A stretch of 6,494 bases of DNA from Bacteroidota bacterium (GTDB lineage Bacteria > Bacteroidota > Bacteroidia > Flavobacteriales_D > Crocinitomicaceae). The position numbers and the translations under genes are program-made. The notes beneath the pieces were generated by a model, which saw only the letters and a program-made list of their open reading frames with translations, did no database searches and was not told where the DNA came from. Numbering within the stretch: position 1 is the stretch's first letter; each line of letters opens with the position of its first letter. The stretch is taken from NCBI GenBank assembly GCA_024280195.1, contig JAJRQP010000001.1, positions 1 to 6,494 on the forward strand, read 5' to 3'. Below are positions 1-5,674 of the stretch, piece after piece.

Positions 1-49
1 AGAATTTAAAGATTCTCCGAGTAACAAAAAAGGCACAGGATTCTATTAC

Positions 50-1957
50 ATGGCGTATGTATTTGACCCTTTGATTTATGAGAAACTGGCAAAGAAAAAA
101 CAACAAAAGGAGAACAACAAATACATTGGAAACCAAACCAATTACCGAGCATACATTAATGCCGAGTCTGGAATAATCTTACACGATACGCCTTCACCTT
201 TTGACGATGCCTATCAAACAAAGCGCAGCGGTGACGATAAAGCAGATTTCATTATTGATTTTAATCAGCCCGTTACAGTTGTTGCCGAAGGAAATGCTGA
301 TAATGAAGGATGGGTGCTTGTTAAAAACTCAAATGACGAAGAAGGATGGATTGAACGTCGATTTATCAGTAAAGAACCAAAACCGAAATCCGAAATTTTT
401 GATACCTACATCGTTCAAAAAGGCGACAATCTCGAAGGACTCATCAAGAGTTATTACAAAAATTACCCGAACGCCACAGGAAATGATCAAAGAACCGTTG
501 CCCTAGCCATTTATCTCTACAACAAAGACAAACCCGGTTCGGGAGTTTATCGCAACTATGACAAATACAAAAATGCGGGAAGTTGGAAAGATACCATTGA
601 TCCTTGGATGCAAGAAACTCGGGCCAACTATCAAAGCATTGAACTGTATACAGGTGGTGAAGTAGTACTTCCTCCAGCAGAATACATCAAGAAAATGCAT
701 CAACTTGGGAAATTGGAGAAACGCCCTGATTTTGTCAATGTGATGATAGAAAGCGGTCGAATGCTTCAAGGATTTGTGGCTGGTGTTGGAGTTGGTTTTT
801 GGGATGCGATTCTTGAAACAGGAGAAGATCTCTACAACACGATCGTTGATATTTTTACAGGTGAAATATTCAAGCAAATTGCAGACATGTTCAAGCTGTT
901 CATGGATAAAGGACTTTCTGGTGTTTGGGACATGATCAAAGAATTTGGTGTCAGCACTTGGGAAGAAGTGAAAGCAGCTTGGAACAACCCAAATCCGTAT
1001 CAGCGAGGGAAATACTTCGGTGAAATCATTGGAATGATCTTGTTCGAAGTCGTATTGGCATTGCTCACTTGGGGAATCGGCTCTGTTGTTAGGAATTCAG
1101 CACGCGCCCAAAAAATATTGAAATGGTTCCCTAACCTCAAGAAAAAATCCATTGTTCCAGATAACGTTGACAATTATGCCGACGACATCAAGAAAATGAA
1201 TCGTGACAAGGATATTGATTTGAAGAAGGATAAAATGCGAAATGTAGATGCAAACAGAATAGAAACACCCGAAAGTGCTAAAAAGTACGAAAGAGAGATT
1301 GATGCTTCTAAAAAGAAAGAGCTTGAAACTGAAGCTAAAAATGAATTGAATAGTGACAGTCAGTTAAAAGATAAAAAGGACTCAGTTGAATATGCCAAAA
1401 AACTTGCTGCCCTTGCGACGGCTAAAGTAATAACTGAGGGGGCAGATTTAATAGGTTTACCAATAACAGCGTTAAGAGCTGAATTGGCTTTTTTAAAAGG
1501 TCTTAAGGAAGTGAGAGATTTTGAATTTGAAGGCTCTGCTGGACAGTACAAAGTTTATATGATTGGAAGTAAATTTCTTGTAGATGGGAAATATACCGAA
1601 TCTGGGGATGGGAAGTATAGAATTCTGGGTAAGAGTAAGAATGGAAATGTTTTACAACAGGGAGATAGTAAATTTGGATGGCAACACATTGTTGATGGTC
1701 ATGTTGACGGTAAACCGGGAAAAAGCATGTTTCCTAAAGGAATGTCAAACAGTAAAATAAAGGAACTAATACTAGAGGCATCAGATATTGGTAAAGGTAT
1801 TCCACAAGGAACAGATCGGATTCATATTTTAGCTAAATTCAACCCGTCGAAATATGGTGTTTCAGAGATTGAAATTTGGATTAATAAGACAAAAGGAAAC
1901 ATAATTGAAACTGCTTATCCTACTAAAGGAAGTAGCGTTTGGACCTATACTAAATAG
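50..1957 (+). CDS. Polymorphic toxin: SH3-like, LysM-like, hydrophobic pre-toxin region, C-terminal EndoU/BECR-like nuclease
   Basis: Probable secreted antibacterial RNase acting in competitor cells. Residues about 33-106 resemble a bacterial SH3 domain (ends EGWIERRFI). Residues about 118-208 resemble a LysM domain (TYIVQKGDNLEGL, then an insertion). About 241-347 is hydrophobic, with a membrane-like helix near 322-347. From about 345 a Lys/Asp-rich linker follows, encoded by DNA repeated twice downstream. The C-terminus has WQHIVDGH (H546, H551), GKSMFP (K558) and TAYP (T621, Y623), matching the two-His plus TxY pattern of EndoU-type nucleases; BECR-fold families such as Ntox35 or Ntox50 are alternatives. 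The immunity gene starts 8 bp downstream. The frame is open from base 2 with no stop before ATG 50 and no clear ribosome site, so the gene may begin outside the window. The toxin tip looks more AT-rich than the body, as is usual for exchangeable tips. The delivery system cannot be told from this window. Toxin class is fairly sure; exact family less so. Confidence 0.85.
   Translation: MAYVFDPLIYEKLAKKKQQKENNKYIGNQTNYRAYINAESGIILHDTPSPFDDAYQTKRSGDDKADFIIDFNQPVTVVAEGNADNEGWVLVKNSNDEEGWIERRFISKEPKPKSEIFDTYIVQKGDNLEGLIKSYYKNYPNATGNDQRTVALAIYLYNKDKPGSGVYRNYDKYKNAGSWKDTIDPWMQETRANYQSIELYTGGEVVLPPAEYIKKMHQLGKLEKRPDFVNVMIESGRMLQGFVAGVGVGFWDAILETGEDLYNTIVDIFTGEIFKQIADMFKLFMDKGLSGVWDMIKEFGVSTWEEVKAAWNNPNPYQRGKYFGEIIGMILFEVVLALLTWGIGSVVRNSARAQKILKWFPNLKKKSIVPDNVDNYADDIKKMNRDKDIDLKKDKMRNVDANRIETPESAKKYEREIDASKKKELETEAKNELNSDSQLKDKKDSVEYAKKLAALATAKVITEGADLIGLPITALRAELAFLKGLKEVRDFEFEGSAGQYKVYMIGSKFLVDGKYTESGDGKYRILGKSKNGNVLQQGDSKFGWQHIVDGHVDGKPGKSMFPKGMSNSKIKELILEASDIGKGIPQGTDRIHILAKFNPSKYGVSEIEIWINKTKGNIIETAYPTKGSSVWTYTK
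1082..1234 (+). repeat. Cassette junction repeat, copy 1 (within the full-length toxin gene)
   Basis: About 153 bp of the long toxin gene, encoding residues 345 to about 395 (SVVRNSARAQKILKWFP, then the VDNYADDIKKMNRDKDIDL segment). It recurs nearly unchanged at 2692-2842 and 3955-4114, in the same reading frame relative to the downstream toxin domains. It marks the point where the constant delivery region meets the exchangeable toxin tip. It would serve as homology for swapping tips. The homology starts abruptly at the serine codon TCT; the bases before it differ from those before the other copies. Confidence 0.9.
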
Positions 1958-1965
1958 CGTTAGAG

Positions 1966-2553
1966 ATGGAACTAATTAAACAAAAGATAAAATCAGAGAT
2001 TACTCATTTTTACAAGAATGAAGAATATCTGGATCATGAGAATAGACCCCATCAACTAAATATATTAAAAGCGTTTTCAGCAAAGATTAGCGATATTGAA
2101 ATACACGGAGAGCATCGAAATTACAATCACAGCATTGAACTGATGCTTCACTTTAATGAAAATGGGGAATATGTACCAATAGAGTTCCATTCGGATGATG
2201 CACTGAATTATCTCTTGAAGACAAAGGAAAAATTATATAGAGCAATTGTCAGCATAAGTGATATCGGCTCCTATATTATCGTTTATTGGAACAAAGTGAG
2301 TCTGGTGGATAAAAAGCAAACAGCAGATTTTATTCAAGATGTGGACGTTCCACATTTGCCCAAAACGAACTTGTCCAAAATACTAAACCAAATAAATCAA
2401 GTGCAGGAAATTACAATCATTGGAGAACCCGAAAAATCTGAAAAACAGAATTGGCTGAAAGAAATTGAAGGTTTTCAAAAAGTGAAATACACGCCAACAT
2501 TGGAAGAATTACTTTTCGGAGGATTAGATATTTACAATGAGTTTGGACTTTAA
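1966..2553 (+). CDS. Putative immunity protein for the full-length EndoU-like toxin
   Basis: A 195-residue, mostly soluble protein with no signal peptide or membrane helix, expected to be cytoplasmic. I do not recognise its family. It starts at ATG 8 bp after the toxin stop, the usual arrangement of an immunity gene translated with its toxin; TTAGAG just before the ATG is at best a weak ribosome site. The sequence is rich in acidic and aromatic residues. It has a hydrophobic core segment (IGSYIIVYWNKVSL, about residues 101-114) and an acidic, glycine-containing C-terminus (EELLFGGLDIYNEFGL). The immunity role is inferred from position only. It shows no resemblance to the MafI-like partner of the second EndoU domain, so the two nucleases appear to have unrelated antidotes. 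Confidence 0.75.
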   Translation: MELIKQKIKSEITHFYKNEEYLDHENRPHQLNILKAFSAKISDIEIHGEHRNYNHSIELMLHFNENGEYVPIEFHSDDALNYLLKTKEKLYRAIVSISDIGSYIIVYWNKVSLVDKKQTADFIQDVDVPHLPKTNLSKILNQINQVQEITIIGEPEKSEKQNWLKEIEGFQKVKYTPTLEELLFGGLDIYNEFGL

Positions 2554-2567
2554 GCAAGGGTTAATTT

Positions 2568-2615
2568 CTGGGCGTGAACAAATGGGAATTATCCAACCGA
2601 TATAAATTGCGGTAA
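2568..2615 (+). pseudogene. Possible C-terminal tail of a deleted toxin
   Basis: Just after the first immunity gene, a short frame open from 2565 reads LGVNKWELSNRYKLR and stops at TAA 2613-2615. The stop directly abuts the ATG of the truncated immunity gene (TAAATG). The papain-like toxin and its immunity gene meet in the same way at 4771-4776, so this is plausibly the last 15 or so codons of a lost toxin whose partner followed it. The tail does not match any of the three toxins in the window beyond a shared Tyr-Lys near the end. It is too short to name a family, and chance is possible. Confidence 0.35.
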
Positions 2616-2694
2616 ATGAAGTTAGATGAATTAATTACAAAAATCGAGAAACGACCAAACATGTTTTTCGCTACACAAGATATTAGCAAACTGA
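2616..2694 (+). pseudogene. 5' fragment of an immunity gene, cut off at the second cassette repeat
   Basis: The first 26 codons are a second copy of the start of the 98-residue immunity gene at 4774. The proteins agree at 22 of 26 positions and both contain EKRPNMFFATQDISKL. The DNA is identical over the last 34 bases (from ATGTTTTTCGC). Homology ends at 2694, where the second cassette repeat takes over. Reading on in this frame gives about 29 unrelated codons to TAA 2781-2783, a chimeric 55-codon frame that is unlikely to work. This is a clear scar of a cassette inserted into, or recombined with, an older toxin-immunity pair. Confidence 0.88.
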
Positions 2695-2842
2695 ACTCTG
2701 TCTGTTGTAAGGAATTCAGCACGCGCTCAGAAAATATTGAAATGGTTTCCAAACCTCAAGAAAAAATCCATTGTTCCAGATAACGTTGACAATTATGCCG
2801 ACGACATCAAAAAGATGAACCACGACAAGGATATTGATTTGG
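2692..2842 (+). repeat. Cassette junction repeat, copy 2 (heads the orphan EndoU toxin)
   Basis: Matches copy 1 from 2701 (TCT GTT GTA AGG) to about 2840 in the same toxin frame, encoding SVVRNSARAQKILKWFP and the linker. It also has upstream bases shared with copy 3 but not copy 1 (ACTCTGTC). The codon at 2692-2694 is TGA in the toxin frame, so the orphan frame is closed just before the repeat. In its 5' half it resembles copy 3. In its 3' half it differs from both others (MNHDKD where they read MNRDKD). Confidence 0.9.
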
Positions 2843-3606
2843 ATCGAAAAAAGAAGAAAAAATCCGATGCTGATCTGAAAGGTTCGCAAAAAGGAACGGG
2901 AACGGATGCAGAAATTGATGACCTTGCCAAGAAAGATAAAAACCAAAAGATTGAGGATGATATAAAAGATGGTGAACCCGATGCTGATGCGAAACGTGCC
3001 GCAATGAAACAAGCAAAAGTGATCGTAACCGTAGGTGATGTTGCAGGAAAGCACCCTGCTGAGATTATGTCGGCATTATGGGCATTAACAGTATTCAAGG
3101 GCGTTAGAGGATTCTCTTTTACTCCACTTAATGCAACAGATTTTGAAATCTACATGCATGGATCGAAGAAAAGAGTGAAGCCGAAAGATGGGAAGTATGA
3201 TGTTAAGGAGGGGGAAAAGAAAGTTAAGCAAGGTATCAATAAAGAATACTCCGTTAGTGGAAAAAGAAGAAAACACATATTAGATGGTGATCCTCCAGGT
3301 ACTGGACATGGTTCCAATAGGGGACAAACCGAAGGTGTGTTTCCTGATACATGGACAGATGATCAAGCAATTGAAGCAATAGAAAGAATTGCAAGCGGTA
3401 ATAATTCTACTTGGAAACAGGTAAGTGGACCTGGTAGTCAAGATAGTAAAATAACCTTAGGTGGATTCGATCCAGATGCACCAATAAAAACGAATAAAAA
3501 CACTCCTATTCGTTACATGGTTCAAGGCTTTGATCATGGTGTCAAGATTGAAGTTATTGTTGCGCCAAATGGAGAAGGAATAATTACAGGTTACGTTAAA
3601 AAATGA
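2737..3606 (+). CDS. Orphan toxin C-terminal cassette: bacterial EndoU nuclease
   Basis: This 289-codon frame is a displaced toxin tip: repeat-encoded linker (residues 1 to about 35), Lys/Asp-rich stretch, a module shared with the other toxins (about 88-146) and a bacterial EndoU nuclease domain (about 175-289). The nuclease shows RKHILDGD with H180, GTGHG with H191, VFPDTW, and a terminal ITGYV with T284 and Y286. This is the typical two-His plus TxY layout of the family, predicted to cleave RNA. There is no delivery region. The only start candidate near the head is TTG 2737 inside the repeat; the frame is open back to 2695, where TGA 2692-2694 closes it. The next ATG is 2815. It is probably a silent cassette that becomes useful after recombining with the full-length gene. 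A MafI-like immunity gene follows 12 bp downstream, in keeping with neisserial EndoU-MafI pairs. Confidence 0.85.
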   Translation: MKWFPNLKKKSIVPDNVDNYADDIKKMNHDKDIDLDRKKKKKSDADLKGSQKGTGTDAEIDDLAKKDKNQKIEDDIKDGEPDADAKRAAMKQAKVIVTVGDVAGKHPAEIMSALWALTVFKGVRGFSFTPLNATDFEIYMHGSKKRVKPKDGKYDVKEGEKKVKQGINKEYSVSGKRRKHILDGDPPGTGHGSNRGQTEGVFPDTWTDDQAIEAIERIASGNNSTWKQVSGPGSQDSKITLGGFDPDAPIKTNKNTPIRYMVQGFDHGVKIEVIVAPNGEGIITGYVKK

Positions 3607-3618
3607 GTATTTTAGAAA

Positions 3619-3858
3619 ATGGACATAGCAAAGATTAAAATAGAATTGGAAGAACTGTTGCAAGATCTTGAACAAATTATGGACAAGAGAGATCTTGAAC
3701 AAGTCAAATACTTTATCGGCTATAATGAAATCAAACTAGCGGTAGAAACACTTTGTGAATATCTTTCTGAAGACGAAATATGTTTGAATTCAACCATAAC
3801 CAACAAGATAAATGAGGTGTGTCTCAAACTAAACATCGAAAAAATATATTGGATGTGA
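3619..3858 (+). CDS. MafI-like immunity protein
   Basis: A 79-residue acidic, helical cytoplasmic protein. Its pattern, with DLEQVKYFIGYNE then LAVETLCEYL and a following acidic turn (SEDEICL), resembles MafI-family immunity proteins, which protect against MafB toxins, some of which end in EndoU domains. The gene lies 12 bp after the orphan EndoU domain, which supports the pairing. It starts at ATG 3619, preceded by the A-rich TTTAGAAA rather than a clear ribosome site. Unlike the orphan toxin it is a complete gene with a normal start, so it could protect the cell even if the toxin is silent. Family assignment is from memory of the motif pattern and is moderate. Confidence 0.75.
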   Translation: MDIAKIKIELEELLQDLEQIMDKRDLEQVKYFIGYNEIKLAVETLCEYLSEDEICLNSTITNKINEVCLKLNIEKIYWM

Positions 3859-3889
3859 TCGGTTCAGGTTTTAATAAAAGGGTTCTACT

Positions 3890-3952
3890 ATGTTTCTTGT
3901 GGGTAAAGAGATAATTTCCCATGATAGAATAAAATCGCAGCTGAGAGTGTAA
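3890..3952 (+). pseudogene. Short frame, possible tail of a lost toxin
   Basis: Between the MafI-like gene and the third repeat is a 20-codon frame starting at ATG 3890 (begins MFLVGKEII, ends IKSQLRV) and stopping at TAA 3950-3952. The stop comes 3 bases before the repeat boundary. Its position, directly before a cassette junction, parallels the debris before copy 2, so it may be a remnant of another toxin or immunity gene. The 96 bp between 3859 and 3954 hold nothing else I can identify. The call rests on context only. Confidence 0.22.
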
Positions 3953-3954
3953 AC

Positions 3955-4114
3955 TAAACTCTGTCCGTTGTAAGGAATTCAGCACGCGCTCAGAAAATAT
4001 TGAAATGGTTTCCAAACCTCAAGAAAAAATCCATTGTCCCAGATAACGTTGACAATTATGCCGACGACATCAAGAGAATGAATCGTGACAAGGATATTGA
4101 TTTGAAGAAGGATA
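3955..4114 (+). repeat. Cassette junction repeat, copy 3 (heads the orphan papain-like toxin)
   Basis: It begins with TAAACTCTGTCCGTTG, whose first codon is an in-frame stop, and continues through SVVRNSARAQKILKWFP into the linker. Its 5' half (to about 4025) shares with copy 2 the variants that separate copy 2 from copy 1. Its 3' half (AATCGTGACAAGG onward to GAAGAAGGATAA) agrees with copy 1 and not copy 2. The copy is therefore mosaic, which suggests recombination or gene conversion among the repeats. Confidence 0.9.
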
Positions 4115-4773
4115 AGAACAAAAATGATCACGATAAAGACAAGGGCAAAGATTCTGATGATGACAAAGCCAACAATGCTAAAGCATTACTTGCCGCGAAG
4201 GTTTATGTTGAACAACAAGATGCCTTAGATCCTTCCCCTAATGTACAGGTTGTGGTAAGTGCCATAAATAAAATGCCTCTTACGAAACTTTCAGGAGGTA
4301 AAAAATACAAAGCAAAAGCAAACGGGAAAGGAGCTGGACATTTTGAGGTGTATTATAATCCACCTGTGAAGAAAAATTATACGGAGGGGAAGAATAAAGG
4401 CGGTGATGAAGGTTTATCCACTTTAAACGTTGAGAAGACCAAAGCACTATCAAAATCGGTGTCTTCCAAGTACAAGAAATGGGGGCAGTGTGATAAATAT
4501 GCAGATTCTCTCAAATCTAAAATGAAACAACAAAATTTCGAAGGTGAACATATTCGTATCGATTCGAGAACAGATTTCATGCCTTCGGAATCCTACGACC
4601 TGCATAATGGAAATATAAGTGAGAACGGATTTCACGAAGCAATTAAAGTTGGTGATACAATTTTTGATAACTTACATCCAGAAGGAGTGAAGTATGATTG
4701 GTGGATAAAGGATTTGGATATTGTAGATTTGATCAATGAAGGTTTTTATGTAAGAAAATATAAAGCGTGGTAA
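4000..4773 (+). CDS. Orphan toxin C-terminal cassette: papain-fold toxin (Tox-PL-like)
   Basis: A 257-codon displaced toxin tip: repeat-encoded linker (residues 1 to about 38), a very Lys/Asp-rich stretch, a diverged copy of the shared module (about 60-122), then a papain-like domain (about 150-257). Likely catalytic residues are C164 in KWGQCDKYADSL, H212 in NGFHEAIKVGD and D223 in IFDNLHPEG. The Cys-His-Asp order and the NGFH, FDN and HPEG motifs are those of papain fold toxin 2-type domains. It is predicted to be a cysteine protease or deamidase acting on an unknown target. There is no delivery region. The first start candidate is TTG 4000 inside the repeat, and TAA 3955-3957 closes the frame upstream, so expression as it stands is doubtful. 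Its stop abuts the ATG of the 98-residue immunity gene (TAAATG). Confidence 0.82.
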   Translation: MKWFPNLKKKSIVPDNVDNYADDIKRMNRDKDIDLKKDKNKNDHDKDKGKDSDDDKANNAKALLAAKVYVEQQDALDPSPNVQVVVSAINKMPLTKLSGGKKYKAKANGKGAGHFEVYYNPPVKKNYTEGKNKGGDEGLSTLNVEKTKALSKSVSSKYKKWGQCDKYADSLKSKMKQQNFEGEHIRIDSRTDFMPSESYDLHNGNISENGFHEAIKVGDTIFDNLHPEGVKYDWWIKDLDIVDLINEGFYVRKYKAW

Positions 4774-5070
4774 ATGAATTTAAAAGAACTTTTAAAAAAA
4801 ATCGAAAAACGACCAAATATGTTTTTCGCTACACAAGATATTAGCAAACTGAGTGCCTATTTAAGTGGGTTTATTTTTTGCAGATCTTATCAAGAGGATT
4901 ATCACGAAAGTGAGCGACGCTTCAAGCACGAGTTCAGTGATTTTGTCGCGCTGAAATTATCTAAGGAAAAAGGAAATTCTTGGGATAAATTACTTGTTGA
5001 CTGTGACGATTCATGGAGAAGTTTTTTTGATTATTACAAGGAATTTACAGTACAAAATGAATTAGATTGA
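4774..5070 (+). CDS. Putative immunity protein for the papain-like toxin
   Basis: A 98-residue soluble protein whose ATG directly follows the toxin stop codon, so the pair is probably translationally coupled. The N-terminal half has the pattern LLKKIEKRPNMFF, DISKLSAYLSGF. It resembles small uncharacterised proteins with a KRPxM(Y/F) motif that I recall beside bacterial toxins, but I cannot name the family. The C-terminal half is charged, with SWRSFFDYYKEF near the end. A truncated second copy of its 5' end lies at 2616-2694, next to the remains of what seems to be a different toxin. This suggests that the family is used by more than one cassette. The immunity role is inferred from position. 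Confidence 0.75.
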   Translation: MNLKELLKKIEKRPNMFFATQDISKLSAYLSGFIFCRSYQEDYHESERRFKHEFSDFVALKLSKEKGNSWDKLLVDCDDSWRSFFDYYKEFTVQNELD

Positions 5071-5111
5071 ACACATACCTCAATCAAAGATTGAATTTGA
5101 AAAAAAATTAA

Positions 5112-5639
5112 GTGAACAACATTCTACAATTAATAGAGTCAAAAAACACCAATAAAATTAAAGAGTGGATAGACTCGCAGAGTTCAATTGAACAATCGGA
5201 TTTCACGACGAATGATCTATTGTTTATTGCCGAGAAGTTGAGTTCTATTTCGTTTTATGAATCTCCATCAAATTTGATCTTCGCACAACTCACTACTGAT
5301 CTTTATACAAAGTTGTATCAACTCAATCCTTCTTCAGAATCTGCGCTTTTTTCAAGCCTCTATGTTCGATTACGCATTTTGAAAGAAAACTCAAGAGAAA
5401 ATTTGAATCAATTTTTCTCTTCACAGAAAGTTGTTGAGGAAATTCGTCGAAAATTTAATGTGCCATTGTCAGAAATTCGTAACCGTGCTTTAATTTGGCA
5501 AACCTTGGAGATCGATGAAATCAAAAAACTGAGATCATATAAATTGTGGTTGAATCTGTTGACGGAGTTAGAAGAAATTGAAAAGAAAGAATACCCTGAA
5601 TTTGATGAATGGAAGTCATTGCGATCAGTTTTACCCTAA
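5112..5639 (+). CDS. Uncharacterised protein, likely orphan immunity protein
   Basis: A 175-residue protein without signal peptide or membrane segment. It is predicted to be mostly helical, with Leu- and Glu-rich stretches (NLLTELEEIEKKEYPEF). I do not recognise the family. GTG 5112 is the first usable start, since TAA 5109-5111 lies directly before it in frame; the A-rich stretch before it gives no clear ribosome site. A 6-bp inverted repeat (TCAATC-AAA-GATTGA, 5080-5094) sits in the 41-bp gap after the previous gene. No toxin precedes it, and the papain-like toxin already has a partner directly abutting it. It may therefore be a second antidote or one left from a lost cassette. The role is a guess from position among immunity genes. 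Confidence 0.65.
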   Translation: MNNILQLIESKNTNKIKEWIDSQSSIEQSDFTTNDLLFIAEKLSSISFYESPSNLIFAQLTTDLYTKLYQLNPSSESALFSSLYVRLRILKENSRENLNQFFSSQKVVEEIRRKFNVPLSEIRNRALIWQTLEIDEIKKLRSYKLWLNLLTELEEIEKKEYPEFDEWKSLRSVLP

Positions 5640-5643
5640 TTGG

Positions 5644-5659
5644 TAAACTCTATCCGTTG
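5644..5659 (+). repeat. Vestigial cassette boundary sequence
   Basis: TAAACTCTATCCGTTG matches the first 16 bases of repeat copy 3 (3955-3970) at 15 of 16 positions and the start of copy 2 (2692-2707) at 13. The rest of the repeat is absent; the sequence continues GAGTTAAAAACC and reaches the barstar-like gene 15 bp later. It looks like the left end of a cassette whose toxin was deleted. At 16 bp a chance match is unlikely but not excluded. Confidence 0.55.
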
Positions 5660-5674
5660 AGTTAAAAACCAAAC

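Noticed and set aside
201..506. Open frame on the + strand inside the long toxin gene
   Set aside because: Lies wholly within the SH3/LysM coding region in another frame, with a low-complexity, unlikely protein.
2716..3098. Open frames on the - strand opposite the repeat and linker
   Set aside because: Antisense to Lys/Asp-rich coding sequence, giving Phe/Ile- or Ser-rich shadows; the same antisense peptide recurs at copy 3 only because the repeat does.
1082..4114. Three-copy repeat as a CRISPR array or insertion sequence ends
   Set aside because: Copies are about 150 bp, more than 1 kb apart, in coding frame and direct; there is no transposase or short regular spacing.
5080..5094. Inverted repeat TCAATC-AAA-GATTGA as a terminator
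   Set aside because: The stem is AT-rich and only 6 bp, and no T-run follows on the + strand.
5066..5157. Alternative frame (HIPQSKIEFEKKL...) overlapping the start of the 175-residue gene
   Set aside because: Short, no start codon before it, and the overlapping GTG frame is far longer.
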